Positions 35,252 to 45,623 are shown, counted from the first letter of the stretch. The stretch is 64,000 bases of DNA from Alphaproteobacteria bacterium GM202ARS2 (GCA_014323835.1 JACONH010000004.1:35623-99622); one strand, 5' to 3'. Notes: generated from the letters alone by a model not told the origin. Numbers and translations are program-made.

Positions 35252-36292
35252 ATGGCGACTCAAGGAGTCAATGTAGCTCTTGTTGGGGCGAGCGGTAGCG
35301 TCGGCAGAGAAATGCTCGATATTTTGGTGGCGCGCCAGTTTCCTATGCGTCAGCTTGTGGCTTTGGCATCGACACGCTCGGTCGATACGGAACTGACGTA
35401 TGGCGAAAAAGGGAGCGTGCGAATCCAAGCTCTTGAAGGCTATGATTTTAAGGATATCGATATCGTCTTGGCATCGGCGGGCTCTTCCGTGTCGCAAGAA
35501 TTCGCGCCCCGGGCACAGAGTAGCGGGGCTATTGTTATTGATAATGCGTCTTATTTCCGCATGCACGAGGACGTTCCGCTCATCGTCCCTGAAGTCAACG
35601 GCGCTGTGCTGGATACGTATATGAAAAACAAAAGCACGCGGGGAGGGCTGATTGCTAACCCGAACTGCTCGACCATTCAAATGGTGTTGGCGTTAAAGCC
35701 GTTGCATGACGTGTGGCGTCTACGGCGACTATCGGTGGCAACGTATCAGTCGACGTCAGGGGCAGGGCGAGCAGGCATGGATGAACTCTTTGAGCAGACT
35801 CAAGCCATTTATCAGAACAAAAACATGGAGCGAGACAAATTCCCTAAACAGATAGCTTTCAACGTTATTCCGCAGATTGATGTGTTTATGGATGATGGTG
35901 CAACAAAGGAAGAGTGGAAGATGCGAGTCGAAACAAAAAAGATTTTCGATGATGATTCTATCGATGTTTTTGCGACCTGTGTGCGTGTCGCCAGCTTTAT
36001 TGGGCATGGGGAGGCGTTACATGCTACGTTCGATAAGCCTGTGGATGTGGATGTCGCTAGGCGCGCCCTGATGGCATGCAAGGGCGTGCGGGTGGTGGAC
36101 TCAAACGGAGGACAGGATTACGTAACACCGGTTGAATGTGCTGGCGAGGACGACGTCTATGTTAGTCGTTTGCGTGGGGTGCCTTTTGATGATAAGAGTC
36201 TTGGCATGTGGGTCGTTGCCGATAACTTGCGTAAGGGTGCTGCGTTGAATGCGGTGCAGATTGCCGAGTATGTGCTACGGCATCTGCCATAA
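35252..36292 (+). CDS. asd: Aspartate-semialdehyde dehydrogenase
   Basis: Reduces aspartyl phosphate to aspartate semialdehyde, leading to Lys/DAP, Met, Thr and Ile. 346 residues. NADP motif VALVGASGSVGREMLDIL, phosphate-binding LASTRSVD, catalytic Cys in IANPNCSTIQMVLALKPLH, TYQSTSGAG and a C-terminal RVASFIGHGEALH containing the acid/base His. It follows leuB after 12 bases, a linkage common in alphaproteobacteria, and precedes a MaoC-type gene by 17 bases. Confidence 0.97.
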   Translation: MATQGVNVALVGASGSVGREMLDILVARQFPMRQLVALASTRSVDTELTYGEKGSVRIQALEGYDFKDIDIVLASAGSSVSQEFAPRAQSSGAIVIDNASYFRMHEDVPLIVPEVNGAVLDTYMKNKSTRGGLIANPNCSTIQMVLALKPLHDVWRLRRLSVATYQSTSGAGRAGMDELFEQTQAIYQNKNMERDKFPKQIAFNVIPQIDVFMDDGATKEEWKMRVETKKIFDDDSIDVFATCVRVASFIGHGEALHATFDKPVDVDVARRALMACKGVRVVDSNGGQDYVTPVECAGEDDVYVSRLRGVPFDDKSLGMWVVADNLRKGAALNAVQIAEYVLRHLP

Positions 36293-36309
36293 CAGAGGTT
36301 CAAATTGCC

Positions 36310-37416
36310 GTGGGCATCGATAAAAATTTTACCAGTCGTTATTTCGAAGATTATCGCCTTGGCATGACGATTCCTCATGCTCTGGGACGCACAGTCATGC
36401 AGGGCGATGTCGCCTTGTATCTTGCGGTTACGGGCTCTCGTTTTGCGGTGCATTGCGACAGAGTCTATGCCCAGAATCTCGGCTATCGGGACTGCCCGGT
36501 GGATGATATTCTTGTGTTTCATCTGGTGTTCGGGCGCACAGTGCCCGATTTGTCGCTCAATGCGGTCGCTAATCTCGGCTATGCCGGCTGTCGATTTTGC
36601 GCGCCCGTTTATGTTGGTGATACGCTCTATGCCGAATCAAAAGTGATTGGTGTCAAAGAAAATTCAAATGGCAAAACAGGCACTGTCTATGTCTCGTCAC
36701 GAGGCTGGAACCAGAACGGCGACACTGTCCTCGAGTATTATCGTTGGCTGATGATGCGCAAACGTGATGAAAGCTCAAAGCCCCCTGAGCCGGTGGTGCC
36801 TTCGTTGCCGGATAAAGTGGCGGATGGCGACTTCGTCATACCAGATTTTTTACGAGAAAAAGCTGCCGATGCGACAGATGATGTTAATGTTGGTAGTTCG
36901 GCGCGCTGGGATGATTATAACGTAGGCGATGACATTCACCATATCGATGGACAGACTATCGAAGAAGCCGAGCATCAGATGGCAACGCGTCTGTATCAGA
37001 ATAATGCTCGGGTGCACTTCAATCAGCACGTCGAGAAAGACAGTCGATTTGGACGTCGAATCATTTATGGCGGATATATTATCTCGTTGGCGCGTGCCCT
37101 GAGTGCTAATGGGCTTGCCCATGGCTTGCGTATGGCTGCTGTGCATAGTGGTAGGCATGCTGCCCCGACATTCGCTGGCGATACTGTCTATGCGTGGTCA
37201 CGAGTCCTCGACAAACAGCCGATTGCGGGCACTGAGCAACTGGGTACGCTCCGTTTACGGACGCTGGTGGCAAAAGACAACGGGACGATGGTCTTTCCTG
37301 CCCCTGAGGATAAAAGCAGCTGGCCGCCTCATCTGGTTTTAGACTTCGACTACAGCGTCTTGATGCCTCGCCGCGCGAGTCATAAAAAAAGTGACAGAAA
37401 GGCACAAAAAGGTTAA
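36310..37416 (+). CDS. MaoC-family hydratase, mesaconyl-CoA-hydratase-like
   Basis: 368 residues, GTG start with AGAGG about 11 bases before it. Two hot-dog (MaoC) domains in tandem: residues about 1-155 (FFEDYRLG-type opening YFEDYRLGMTIPHALGRTVM, DDILVFHLVFGRTVPDLSLN, GYAGCRFCAPVYVGDTLYAE, KENSNGKTGTVYV) and 195-360 (ARVHFNQHVEKDSRFGRRII, GGYIISLARAL). The first half closely resembles mesaconyl-CoA (2-methylfumaryl-CoA) hydratase of the ethylmalonyl-CoA pathway. No other pathway gene is in the window, so the substrate is inferred. It sits 23 bases before sdhC, where relatives often carry it. Confidence 0.75.
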   Translation: MGIDKNFTSRYFEDYRLGMTIPHALGRTVMQGDVALYLAVTGSRFAVHCDRVYAQNLGYRDCPVDDILVFHLVFGRTVPDLSLNAVANLGYAGCRFCAPVYVGDTLYAESKVIGVKENSNGKTGTVYVSSRGWNQNGDTVLEYYRWLMMRKRDESSKPPEPVVPSLPDKVADGDFVIPDFLREKAADATDDVNVGSSARWDDYNVGDDIHHIDGQTIEEAEHQMATRLYQNNARVHFNQHVEKDSRFGRRIIYGGYIISLARALSANGLAHGLRMAAVHSGRHAAPTFAGDTVYAWSRVLDKQPIAGTEQLGTLRLRTLVAKDNGTMVFPAPEDKSSWPPHLVLDFDYSVLMPRRASHKKSDRKAQKG

Positions 37417-37439
37417 CCTATAGGGAAGAGAGGAGAATC

Positions 37440-37856
37440 ATGGCAACACCGAGACCTTTATCACCGCATATGCAGATTTATCGTCCGCAAATGACGTCCT
37501 TGATGTCGATAAGCCATCGTGTGACGGGTTTGTCGTTGCTGGTTTTTGCCCCTGTTGTGTCACTTTTTCTTTTTTTGTTGGCGTTTATGCCGAGTGGTGC
37601 GGGTGATGTGGTTGGATGGGTCGTTGTGCTTGGGTCGAATGCTTGGGGTGCGGTGGTGTTATTTATCGTGAGTCTGGTGGCTATTTGGAGTTTGTTCTTT
37701 CATTTATTCAATGGCTTGCGTTATATGTTGTGGAGTATGGGGTGGGGATTTGGTTTGACGCAAGCGATGATTTCAGGTTGGTTCGTGCTGATTGCCACCA
37801 GCACGGCGTCGGTGATAGCGATGCGTAGCCTTCTTGTCGCTTATGGGGGGTGGTAG
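37440..37856 (+). CDS. sdhC: Succinate dehydrogenase cytochrome b556 subunit
   Basis: 138 residues with three membrane helices (about 30-50, 65-85 and 108-132). The N-terminal family signature RPLSPHMQIYRPQMTSLMSI and SISHRVTGLSLL, and the haem-ligand His in LFFHLFNGLRYMLWSMGW, are intact. It anchors SdhAB to the inner membrane and helps form the quinone site. AGAGGAG precedes the ATG. sdhD follows with one base between stop and start. Confidence 0.95.
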   Translation: MATPRPLSPHMQIYRPQMTSLMSISHRVTGLSLLVFAPVVSLFLFLLAFMPSGAGDVVGWVVVLGSNAWGAVVLFIVSLVAIWSLFFHLFNGLRYMLWSMGWGFGLTQAMISGWFVLIATSTASVIAMRSLLVAYGGW

Positions 37857-37857
37857 G

Positions 37858-38217
37858 ATGGTTCAGCAGCGTATCAGTGGTATTGGACATTGGTGGCAGC
37901 AACGTCTCACGGCGGTGGCGTTGGTGGTGCTGATTGGCTGGCTTTTTATTGCGTTGTCCACGGTTGCAGGGGGCGTGTCAAGCCCTCTGCATGAAGTGGC
38001 AAAGAATTGGGTGATGCGTCCGTTCAATGGCTTGTGTTTGGCATTGATGTTGGTCATGGCGTTTTGGCATGGCTACCTCGGACTCGGTACGATTATCGAT
38101 GATTATGTGCATGGCGATGCGTTGAACAGAGTCTGTCATCGCTTGGCTTGGCTGTGGTGTGTTACGTTTGCTGGTTTGAGCGTTGTCTCGATAGGCTTTT
38201 TATATGGGGGTGGGTGA
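37858..38217 (+). CDS. sdhD: Succinate dehydrogenase membrane anchor subunit
   Basis: 119 residues from ATG 37858 (TAGG just upstream, overlapping the sdhC stop). Three helices at about 22-42, 58-80 and 92-115. [18 protein letters not shown] at the N-terminus and [19 protein letters not shown] with the likely haem His are typical of alphaproteobacterial SdhD. Its TGA overlaps the sdhA ATG by one base. Confidence 0.93.
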   Translation: MVQQRISGIGHWWQQRLTAVALVVLIGWLFIALSTVAGGVSSPLHEVAKNWVMRPFNGLCLALMLVMAFWHGYLGLGTIIDDYVHGDALNRVCHRLAWLWCVTFAGLSVVSIGFLYGGG

Positions 38218-39998
38218 TGGCTGCGTATACGTATCATGAGCATGCCTATGATGTTGTTATTGTTGGTGCGGGTGGTTCGGGCTTGCGGGCTGGCTTGGGT
38301 GCTTCTGAGTCGGGCTTGAAAGTAGCATGTATCAGCAAGGTATTTCCGACCCGTAGCCATACTGTTGCGGCTCAGGGTGGTATCAGTGCGGCTCTGGGCA
38401 ATATGGGCGAAGATGATTGGCGTTGGCACATGTATGATACGGTGAAGGGCTCGGATTGGCTTGGGGATCAGGATGCCATTGCATTTATGTGCGAGCAGGC
38501 GCCGCAGGCGGTCGTGGAACTCGAGCATTATGGCGTGCCTTTTTCCCGCACGGCAGAAGGGCGTATCTATCAGCGTCCCTTCGGTGGTATGACGACTCAC
38601 TTCGGCGAAGGCACGGCACAGAGAACATGTGCTGCCGCTGATAGAACCGGGCATGCGATTATTCATACGCTCTATCAGCAATCGATGAATCATGGGGCTG
38701 ACTTTTTCATCGAGTACTTTGTTCTGGGCTTGTTGATGGACGAACAAGGTGCTTGTTGTGGCGTTGTGGCTTGGTGCCTCGATGATGGCAGCATGCACAT
38801 TTTCCGAGCCCATAAAGTCATTCTGGCAACCGGCGGTTATGGACGGACATATTTTGCGTGTACATCGGCTCACTCGTGCACTGGTGACGGCGGCGGCATG
38901 GTGTTGCGGGCGGGCTTGCCGCTACAGGATATGGAGTTCATCCAGTTTCATCCCACAGGTATATACGGCGTTGGTGTTTTGATTACGGAAGGGGCACGGG
39001 GCGAAGGCGGCTACTTGACCAATTGCGAAGGGGAACGATTCATGCCGAACTACGCCCCGCACGCAAAAGATTTGGCATCCCGAGATGTCGTCAGTCGCTC
39101 GATTACGACAGAGGTGCAACAGAACAGGGGATGTGGTGAACATAAAGACCACGTTTTATTGCACTTGCACCATTTACCGCACAAGGTTTTGGAAGAAAGG
39201 CTGCCGGGCATTAGTGAATCGTCGCGAGTCTTCGCTGGAGTCGATGTAACCAAAGAGCCTATTCCGGTGATACCCACTGTGCATTACAACATGGGGGGTA
39301 TTCCGACGAATGTTCATGGCGAGGTGCTTTCGGGCAAGGACGATACGTCCATTGTCGAGGGGTTAATGGCGGTTGGCGAAGCGGCGTGCGTATCGGTGCA
39401 TGGGGCTAATCGTTTGGGGTCGAATTCGCTTCTCGATTTGATTGTCTTCGGGCGTGCTGCTGCGCAACGTTGCATCGATACGTTAAAAAAAGGACAACCG
39501 CACGGGACGCTGGCACCGAGTGCTCTCGATGCGGTTATGGCACCCTTTGATAAACGGCGCTACGCACAAGGAAGCACGATGACGGCGGCGATGCGTCTCG
39601 ATATGCAGCGCATCATGCAAAAGCACTGCCCCGTTTACCGCAAAGAAAACGTCATGCAAGAGGGGTGGCAGGCTCTTAAACAGCTCTATGACCGCCGAGA
39701 CGATATCCGAGTCACGGATAGATCGCTGATTTGGAATTCGGATTTGGTAGAAACCCTCGAGTATGATAACCTGTTGGCACAGGCGATGGTCAGCTTGCGG
39801 GGTGCTCTCAACCGTAAAGAAAGTCGAGGCGCGCACGCAAGAGAGGACTTTCCCAAAAGAGACGACACAAACTGGATGAAACACAGCTTGATGTGGCTCA
39901 AAGATAGCGGTGATGTTAGCATTGGCTATCGCTCGGTGACTCTCGAGCCGGGGGTCAAAGGTGTCAAAAGCATCGAGCCGAAAGAGCGAGTCTATTAA
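38217..39998 (+). CDS. sdhA: Succinate dehydrogenase flavoprotein subunit
   Basis: Oxidises succinate to fumarate (complex II, TCA cycle). 593 residues from ATG 38217; the frame extends upstream only within sdhD. FAD motif [20 protein letters not shown], the His that carries covalent FAD in [11 protein letters not shown] (His48), the substrate loop [12 protein letters not shown], and [21 protein letters not shown] are all complete, as is the C-terminal THR-rich capping region with [15 protein letters not shown]. Confidence 0.98.
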   Translation: MAAYTYHEHAYDVVIVGAGGSGLRAGLGASESGLKVACISKVFPTRSHTVAAQGGISAALGNMGEDDWRWHMYDTVKGSDWLGDQDAIAFMCEQAPQAVVELEHYGVPFSRTAEGRIYQRPFGGMTTHFGEGTAQRTCAAADRTGHAIIHTLYQQSMNHGADFFIEYFVLGLLMDEQGACCGVVAWCLDDGSMHIFRAHKVILATGGYGRTYFACTSAHSCTGDGGGMVLRAGLPLQDMEFIQFHPTGIYGVGVLITEGARGEGGYLTNCEGERFMPNYAPHAKDLASRDVVSRSITTEVQQNRGCGEHKDHVLLHLHHLPHKVLEERLPGISESSRVFAGVDVTKEPIPVIPTVHYNMGGIPTNVHGEVLSGKDDTSIVEGLMAVGEAACVSVHGANRLGSNSLLDLIVFGRAAAQRCIDTLKKGQPHGTLAPSALDAVMAPFDKRRYAQGSTMTAAMRLDMQRIMQKHCPVYRKENVMQEGWQALKQLYDRRDDIRVTDRSLIWNSDLVETLEYDNLLAQAMVSLRGALNRKESRGAHAREDFPKRDDTNWMKHSLMWLKDSGDVSIGYRSVTLEPGVKGVKSIEPKERVY

Positions 39999-40011
39999 AG
40001 GAGAAACGACA

Positions 40012-40818
40012 ATGGTGCAACTACGTCTGCCGCCTCAATCTCGTGTCCGTCAGGGGCGTGTGCATAATCGTGTCCCTAAGGGGGCGCGTAAGGGCGTTTT
40101 TCTGGTTTATCGCTATGACCCCGATAAGGACGCACCGCCGCGTCTTGATCGCTATGAGCTTGATTTGGACTCCTGTGGGCCTATGGTGCTGGATGCTTTG
40201 ATTAAAATTAAAAATGAGCTGGACTCGACGTTAACATTTCGCCGTTCTTGTCGGGAAGGTATTTGTGGCTCTTGTGCGATGAATATTGATGGCACGAACA
40301 CCCTTGCGTGTCTTAAGCCGATAGAGGAGGTGGAAGAAACGGTCAAAATTTATCCGCTTCCGCACATGGCTGTGGTCAAGGACTTGGTGCCTGACTTGAG
40401 TGGCTTTTATGAGCAGTATCGCTCTATCGAGCCGTGGTTGAAAAATGCCACGAAGCCGTCTGACGGCAGAGAACGTCTACAGAGCCCGGCACAGCACGAT
40501 GCGATGGAAGGAACGTACGAATGTGTCTTATGTGCTTGTTGTTCGACGGCATGCCCCAGCTATTGGTGGAATGGCGACAAATTTCTTGGCCCTGCGATTC
40601 TGTTGCAGGCGTATCGTTGGATTGCCGACAGCCGAGATAGCCATACCCGAGAACGTTTGCAGGCGTTGGACGACACGTTCAAGCTGTATCGTTGTCATAC
40701 GATTATGAATTGCACGAAGACGTGTCCGAAGCATCTCAATCCTGCCCGTGCCATTGGTGCGATTAAGCAAATGTTGGCGCGCGGTATGCACAAGAAACGA
40801 GGAACAGATAAACAGTGA
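40012..40818 (+). CDS. sdhB: Succinate dehydrogenase iron-sulfur subunit
   Basis: 268 residues from ATG 40012, preceded by AAAGGAG. Carries three clusters: [2Fe-2S] ligands in [18 protein letters not shown] plus TLAC, [4Fe-4S] in [15 protein letters not shown], and [3Fe-4S]/[4Fe-4S] in [17 protein letters not shown]. Passes electrons from SdhA to quinone. A longer frame from 39961 lies inside sdhA. The stop overlaps the GTG start of acnA by 4 bases, an unusual coupling of aconitase to the sdh operon. Confidence 0.97.
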   Translation: MVQLRLPPQSRVRQGRVHNRVPKGARKGVFLVYRYDPDKDAPPRLDRYELDLDSCGPMVLDALIKIKNELDSTLTFRRSCREGICGSCAMNIDGTNTLACLKPIEEVEETVKIYPLPHMAVVKDLVPDLSGFYEQYRSIEPWLKNATKPSDGRERLQSPAQHDAMEGTYECVLCACCSTACPSYWWNGDKFLGPAILLQAYRWIADSRDSHTRERLQALDDTFKLYRCHTIMNCTKTCPKHLNPARAIGAIKQMLARGMHKKRGTDKQ

Positions 40819-43445
40819 ATTGGCGTTGCTCTCTTGACGTTGAGGGTACGTCTTATGAATTTATCAGCGGACGGCGTATCGCCGAGTCTTTTGGTGGACG
40901 TATCGATGCGCTTCCTTGTAGCTTGCGGGTGGTGTTGGAGAGTATCGCGCGTTGTGGCGGCAAAGAGTCGCACGCTGCTATCGAGGCTCTTCTCGGTTGG
41001 ACAGGCAAGCCCCCAGCGATAACGGTGGATTTTGCGCCCTCGAGGGTCTTGATGCAGGATTTCACCGGTGTGCCTGCTTTGGTGGACTTGGCGGCGTTGC
41101 GCGATGCCGTCAAAGCAAAGGGCGGCAACCCCGAGTGGGTCAATCCGCAGGTGCCGGTCGACCTTGTCATCGATCATTCGGTCATGGTGGACTCCTATGG
41201 TGTTGCCAACGCCTTCGAGACCAACGTGAGCCAAGAGTTTCATCGCAATCAAGAACGCTATCGTTTTTTGAAGTGGGGGCAACAGGCTTTCAAGAATTGC
41301 CGTGTGGTGCCGCCGGGAACGGGTATTTGTCATCAGGTCAATCTCGAGTATTTGGCGAGCGTGGTGCATGGCTGTGACAAGAATAACGGGGGCTTACTTT
41401 ATGCCGATACTGTGGTGGGCACGGATAGTCATACGACCATGATTAACGGTTTGGGGGTGCTTGGCTGGGGCGTGGGCGGTATCGAAGCCGAGGCGGCGAT
41501 GCTCGGACAACCTATAACCATGATGGTGCCGGAGGTTGTCGGCGTGTGCCTAGAGGGCGCGCTACCACAGGGGGCGAGTGCAACTGATTTGGTGTTGACG
41601 TTGACGGCTTTGTTGCGGCACAAAAACGTGGTGGGTAAGTTTGTCGAGTTTTATGGTGGCGGCGTGCGCACCTTGAGTCTAGCGGATAGAGCGACCATTG
41701 CTAACATGGCACCCGAATATGGGGCTACGTGTGGTTACTTTGCTATCGATGAGGAAACATGCCGTTATTTGCGTCTGACTGGGCGTAGCGACCACCATTG
41801 TGCGTGCGTTGCTGCTTATGCACAAGAACAAGGGCTTTGGGGCTGTGACGACAACGAAAAGACACAGCGATTCTCTGATACTGTGTCTGTGGATCTTGCC
41901 AGCATCGAAGCCTGTCTTGCGGGACCAAAACGTCCGCAAGACCGCATTGTTTTGGGGTCGGTTGCTTCGTCTTTTCATGGGGCTTTTGATGTTCAAGCCG
42001 AATCCGCAGTGGGGGTGCAAGACGAGCAACGTCCCTTACGGCATGGCGATGTCGTTATTGCGGCGGTGACCAGTTGCACGAATACGTCTAATCCTTGGGC
42101 GATGTTGACGGCGGGGTTGCTGGCGGCGAAGGCATCGGCTTTGGGTTTGCGGGTGAAGCCTTGGGTCAAGACGTCCCTTGCCCCGGGCAGTCAGGTGGTG
42201 CGTGATTATCTCGAGGCGGCGGATTTGCTCGTCTCCTTGGAGTCCCTCGGCTTTCATATTGTCGGTTACGGCTGCACCACGTGTATTGGCAATTCGGGGC
42301 CCCTGGCAGAGCCCATCACGGAAGCGATTGTCAAAGACGACTTATACGTAGCCTCAGTATTGTCTGGCAACCGTAATTTCGAAGGACGGGTGCATCCGCA
42401 CGTACGTGCGAATTATCTGGCTTCACCTGCTCTTGTGGTGGCGTATGCAATGGCTGGCTCTGTGCTCGTTGACATGACAAAAGAGCCGTTGGGTCGCGAC
42501 AAAAACGGACGAGACATTTTTCTGCGAGACATCTGGCCCCCCCATGAGGAGGTGCAACGTTGGATGAGTTGCTTGTCGCCAGACTTGTTTACGCGTCGCT
42601 ATGGTGACGTATTTAAGGGGAGCGATGCTTGGCATGCTTTGTCGGTGCCTGCGGGGACGACTTATGATTGGCAGGACGATTCGACGTATGTGCGTTCGCC
42701 GCCTTTTTTCGGTGACAATCTTGGCAGAGAGGATTTGCAGCTGAGCGGAGCGCGCCCGTTAGTGATTGTGGGTGATTCTATTACGACCGACCACATATCG
42801 CCGGCGGGTGCGATTGCTGCGTCTTCGTCGGCGGGGGCATATTTGCAAGAGAAGGGCGTTGCGGTGCAAGATTTTAACTCTTATGGGGCGCGGCGCGGCA
42901 ACCACGAAGTCATGATGCGCGGCACCTTCGCGAATGTGCGTCTACGCAACCGCATGGTCGATAGGGAAGGCGGCTACACCCGCACCTATCCCGGTGGTGC
43001 GTTAACACCTATCTATGATGCTGCTCAGCAGTATCGTGAGACGGATACGCCCTTGATTGTTCTTGCTGGGCAGGATTATGGTGCGGGCTCTTCTCGAGAT
43101 TGGGCGGCGAAGGGCCCCTATTTATTAGGTGTGCGCGCTGTGGTGGCACAAAGCTTCGAGCGAATCCATCGCTCGAATTTAATCGGCATGGGCATCGTGC
43201 CTCTACAGTGGTGTGATGAGCGGGATGTCCCTGATGTGGACGGCACCGAGCGCTTCGATGTGCACTGGAACGGCACTGTCGCAGGGGAAGCAACCCTCGT
43301 CATGCGTCATGACGACAAGAAAGACAAGGGCATAACGTATCGTTTGCGTTGTCGCATTGATACACAGCGTGAAATGGTTTATTATGAGCGTGGCGGCATT
43401 TTACCTTTGGTGTTGCGTCATTTGCTGGCGGAGAAAAGGTCTTAG
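40815..43445 (+). CDS. acnA: Aconitate hydratase A
   Basis: Citrate-isocitrate isomerase of the TCA cycle with a [4Fe-4S] cluster. 876 residues, close to the usual 890. Cluster ligands Cys421 (VTSCTNTS), Cys487 and Cys490 ([13 protein letters not shown]); substrate and active-site motifs [50 protein letters not shown] and [18 protein letters not shown]. The GTG start overlaps the sdhB stop as GTGA, so its translation depends on sdhB. fur begins 15 bases downstream, linking iron regulation to two Fe-S enzymes. Confidence 0.97.
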   Translation: MNWRCSLDVEGTSYEFISGRRIAESFGGRIDALPCSLRVVLESIARCGGKESHAAIEALLGWTGKPPAITVDFAPSRVLMQDFTGVPALVDLAALRDAVKAKGGNPEWVNPQVPVDLVIDHSVMVDSYGVANAFETNVSQEFHRNQERYRFLKWGQQAFKNCRVVPPGTGICHQVNLEYLASVVHGCDKNNGGLLYADTVVGTDSHTTMINGLGVLGWGVGGIEAEAAMLGQPITMMVPEVVGVCLEGALPQGASATDLVLTLTALLRHKNVVGKFVEFYGGGVRTLSLADRATIANMAPEYGATCGYFAIDEETCRYLRLTGRSDHHCACVAAYAQEQGLWGCDDNEKTQRFSDTVSVDLASIEACLAGPKRPQDRIVLGSVASSFHGAFDVQAESAVGVQDEQRPLRHGDVVIAAVTSCTNTSNPWAMLTAGLLAAKASALGLRVKPWVKTSLAPGSQVVRDYLEAADLLVSLESLGFHIVGYGCTTCIGNSGPLAEPITEAIVKDDLYVASVLSGNRNFEGRVHPHVRANYLASPALVVAYAMAGSVLVDMTKEPLGRDKNGRDIFLRDIWPPHEEVQRWMSCLSPDLFTRRYGDVFKGSDAWHALSVPAGTTYDWQDDSTYVRSPPFFGDNLGREDLQLSGARPLVIVGDSITTDHISPAGAIAASSSAGAYLQEKGVAVQDFNSYGARRGNHEVMMRGTFANVRLRNRMVDREGGYTRTYPGGALTPIYDAAQQYRETDTPLIVLAGQDYGAGSSRDWAAKGPYLLGVRAVVAQSFERIHRSNLIGMGIVPLQWCDERDVPDVDGTERFDVHWNGTVAGEATLVMRHDDKKDKGITYRLRCRIDTQREMVYYERGGILPLVLRHLLAEKRS

Positions 43446-43460
43446 AAAAGGGATAGAGAC

Positions 43461-43904
43461 ATGTCAACAATCATGGGAAAGATCGCTCACTTGTGTCGCG
43501 AGAAGGGTTTGCGTATGACTCACCAGCGTCGTGTCATTGTGCGTGTTCTGGAAGAAGCCCATGACCACCCGGATGTCGAGGAGTTGCACAGGCGGGCACA
43601 AGCACAAGATTCGGCGATTAGTTTGGCGACTTTGTATCGGACGGTGCGCCTGTTGGAGGAAGCGGGCATCCTGGACAAACATGAATTTGGCGGCGGTCGT
43701 GCCCGCTACGAGCAAGCATGCGAAGGCAAAGAGCACCATGATCATCTTGTGGATGTTCGCAATGGCCGTGTCATTGAATTTTCCAACCAAGCCATCGAGG
43801 ATTTGCAACATAAGATAGCTGAGGAGTTGGGTTATCGTTTGATAGGGCATCGTTTGGAGTTGTTTGCGGTGCCCCTCGATGCTAAGGCGCGGCACAGACG
43901 ATAG
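43461..43904 (+). CDS. fur: Fur-family metal-responsive regulator (Fur/Mur type)
   Basis: 147 residues. Winged-helix DNA-binding domain (about residues 5-85: RMTHQRRVIVRVLEEAHDHP, SLATLYRTVRLLEEAGIL) and a C-terminal dimer/metal domain with HEFGGGRARYEQA and HHDHLVDVRNGRVIEF. The CxxC structural-zinc motif usual after HHDH (as in LICxxCG) is missing, a trait of the alphaproteobacterial Fur/Mur branch, which can sense manganese or iron. It follows acnA after 15 bases and precedes the acyltransferase pair by 11; probably cotranscribed. Confidence 0.88.
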   Translation: MSTIMGKIAHLCREKGLRMTHQRRVIVRVLEEAHDHPDVEELHRRAQAQDSAISLATLYRTVRLLEEAGILDKHEFGGGRARYEQACEGKEHHDHLVDVRNGRVIEFSNQAIEDLQHKIAEELGYRLIGHRLELFAVPLDAKARHRR

Positions 43905-43915
43905 GGAGGCACGGC

Positions 43916-44698
43916 ATGATGGCACAAGCTCACGAGCATACAGAAGAGCGTTTTTCGTTGCTCTTGACTCGCGATAAGGACATGATTGATAGGGTGCAGG
44001 CGTTGCGCTATCGCGTTTTTTTCGAGGAAATGGGCGCGCACAATCCGCAAGCGGACAAGACGAGGCGAGATTGTGATGTGTATGACGCTTTTTGTGACCA
44101 TTTGATTGTTGTCGATAAGCACGAGGAACGCATCGTTGCGGTTGCCCGTCTGTTGCGTCGGGACGATGCCGAGCAGGCGGGAGGCTTTTATTCTCGCCAC
44201 GAATTCGATTTGAGCGCGGTGTTGTCGTATCGTGGCTCTGTGGTGGAATTGGGGCGGTTTTGCATCGATGAGCGTTATCGCCACATGATTAACATACCGC
44301 GTCTGATGTGGTGCGGTTTGGCGGAATACATTCAGCACCACAAGATTGATGTGCTGTTTGGCTCGGCAATTTTTTCGGGGGAAAACCCGCAGGAGCACGC
44401 GGAAGCGTTGCTGTGGCTGTGGCACCACTATGAAGCCCCGCCTGAGTTGCGTCTTGTCGCTATCAATGACCGTATCGATGCTGCCAGTTTGTCTCAGGGC
44501 GAGTCGTCATTTTCTGGTCTGCCTCCGAGCAAGGCGATGATACCGCCTTTAATGAAAGCCTATATGCGTTTTGGCTGTTATGTCAGCGATGGCGCGACAT
44601 GGGAAAAAGACTTCAACTGCGTCAACATTGGTATCGTTGTGCGCACCAAAGGTATAACGAAGCGTTATTTGATGAAAGAACGCCGCCTTTTTTGTTAA
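43916..44698 (+). CDS. olsB: OlsB-like N-acyltransferase (ornithine-lipid synthesis type)
   Basis: 260 residues; AGGGAGG precedes the ATG. GNAT-like fold of the hemolysin/OlsB family: LRYRVFFEEMGAHNPQ, RDCDVYDAFCDHLIVVD, VAVARLLRRDDAE, VVELGRFCIDERYR, then NIPRLMWCGLAEYIQ and DVLFGSAIFSGENPQEHAEA. OlsB joins a 3-hydroxyacyl chain from ACP to ornithine; the lyso-product is then acylated by OlsA, and an OlsA-like gene follows after 13 bases. Substrate is inferred from family and neighbour. Confidence 0.82.
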   Translation: MMAQAHEHTEERFSLLLTRDKDMIDRVQALRYRVFFEEMGAHNPQADKTRRDCDVYDAFCDHLIVVDKHEERIVAVARLLRRDDAEQAGGFYSRHEFDLSAVLSYRGSVVELGRFCIDERYRHMINIPRLMWCGLAEYIQHHKIDVLFGSAIFSGENPQEHAEALLWLWHHYEAPPELRLVAINDRIDAASLSQGESSFSGLPPSKAMIPPLMKAYMRFGCYVSDGATWEKDFNCVNIGIVVRTKGITKRYLMKERRLFC

Positions 44699-44711
44699 GG
44701 CGAGGCGAGCC

Positions 44712-45494
44712 ATGAGACTCAAGCAGTCATATCTGCTGATAGGGGTGCGTAGCCTGTTTATTTTGCTTTTGTTTGTGGGCATGTCTGGGTTGAGCTTGGT
44801 GTGGCGTCTTTTTCGTCTGTCGCCGTTGCCGTGTATGCCTCGCTTTATTCACCGCTCTTTTTTGCTGATTATGGGTATCGATGTGACTATGGAAGGCACC
44901 ATTCATCGAGGGCATACCCTCTTTGTGAGCAATCACTGTGCGTGGTTGGATATTGCGGTTCTGGGGGCACAGCTGTTCCATGCGTCTTTTGTGTCAAAAG
45001 GAGAAGTGCAACGCTGGCCCCTCGTTGGCTTGCTGTGTTGGTGGCAGGAGACAATTTTTATTGATAGGCGCGCCTTATCCCGCACCCGTGAGCAACGCTC
45101 GATGCTGGCAGATAAAATGCAGGCGGGGCGGTCGATTATTTTGTTTCCAGAAGGCACCACCAGCGATGGTAACCGCGTCTTGCCCTTCAAAAGTAGCCTG
45201 TTCGATGTTGCCTACCAAGATGGTGCCGCCAACATGATGGTGCAACCTATATCCATTGCCTATTACGGCATCGATGGCAACCCTATGGGACGCGTGTGGC
45301 GCCCTTTTTATGCGTGGTATAGCGATATGGCGTTTATGCCCCACCTTATGACTATGTTGGGGTTAGGACGTTGCAACATTCGAGTTATATTCCATGAGCC
45401 CGTGCGACCAGACGCTTTTCCGTCCCGTAAGCAGCTGGCAACCTACTGCCAAGGTGTCTGTGATGTTGGGCTTCGCACCAGTTTATATGGTTAG
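44712..45494 (+). CDS. PlsC/OlsA-like O-acyltransferase
   Basis: 260 residues with one N-terminal membrane segment (about 10-35). Acyltransferase motifs VSNHCAWLDIAVLG (HX4D), FIDRRALSRTR and FPEGTTSDGNRVLPFKSSLF. Next to an OlsB-like gene this is probably OlsA, which acylates lyso-ornithine lipid, but it could also act on lysophosphatidate as the second PlsC of the cell (the first is at 19.7 kb). In relatives miaB often follows; here a 153-base gap with a promoter leads to phoH. Confidence 0.8.
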   Translation: MRLKQSYLLIGVRSLFILLLFVGMSGLSLVWRLFRLSPLPCMPRFIHRSFLLIMGIDVTMEGTIHRGHTLFVSNHCAWLDIAVLGAQLFHASFVSKGEVQRWPLVGLLCWWQETIFIDRRALSRTREQRSMLADKMQAGRSIILFPEGTTSDGNRVLPFKSSLFDVAYQDGAANMMVQPISIAYYGIDGNPMGRVWRPFYAWYSDMAFMPHLMTMLGLGRCNIRVIFHEPVRPDAFPSRKQLATYCQGVCDVGLRTSLYG

Positions 45495-45555
45495 CTCCTT
45501 GACAGAGGGCGTGGGATGACTAATTTAGCTGGGGGGACAGGAGAAGCACGTAGGA

Positions 45556-45585
45556 TTGCAAAAGGTTTTCATGTACACGTATGAT
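45556..45585 (+). promoter_or_regulatory. Putative sigma-70 promoter for phoH-ybeY-corC-lnt
   Basis: TTGCAA (45556-45561), an 18-base spacer and TATGAT (45580-45585), placed about 63 bases before the phoH GTG. It lies in the gap left where miaB would normally stand, so the downstream genes seem to have their own promoter. Confidence 0.5.
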
Positions 45586-45601
45586 TATCAAAAGGACTCT
45601 G

Positions 45602-45623
45602 GCATAAATTTTTGTATTTATGC
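45602..45623 (+). promoter_or_regulatory. Hairpin followed by a T-run in the phoH leader
   Basis: Perfect 8-base inverted repeat GCATAAAT-TTTTGT-ATTTATGC, followed directly by TTTTGTTTTATT and then AGGAG (45636-45640). The shape is that of a weak factor-independent terminator or attenuator between the putative promoter and phoH. The stem is A/T-rich, so its stability is doubtful. Confidence 0.4.
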
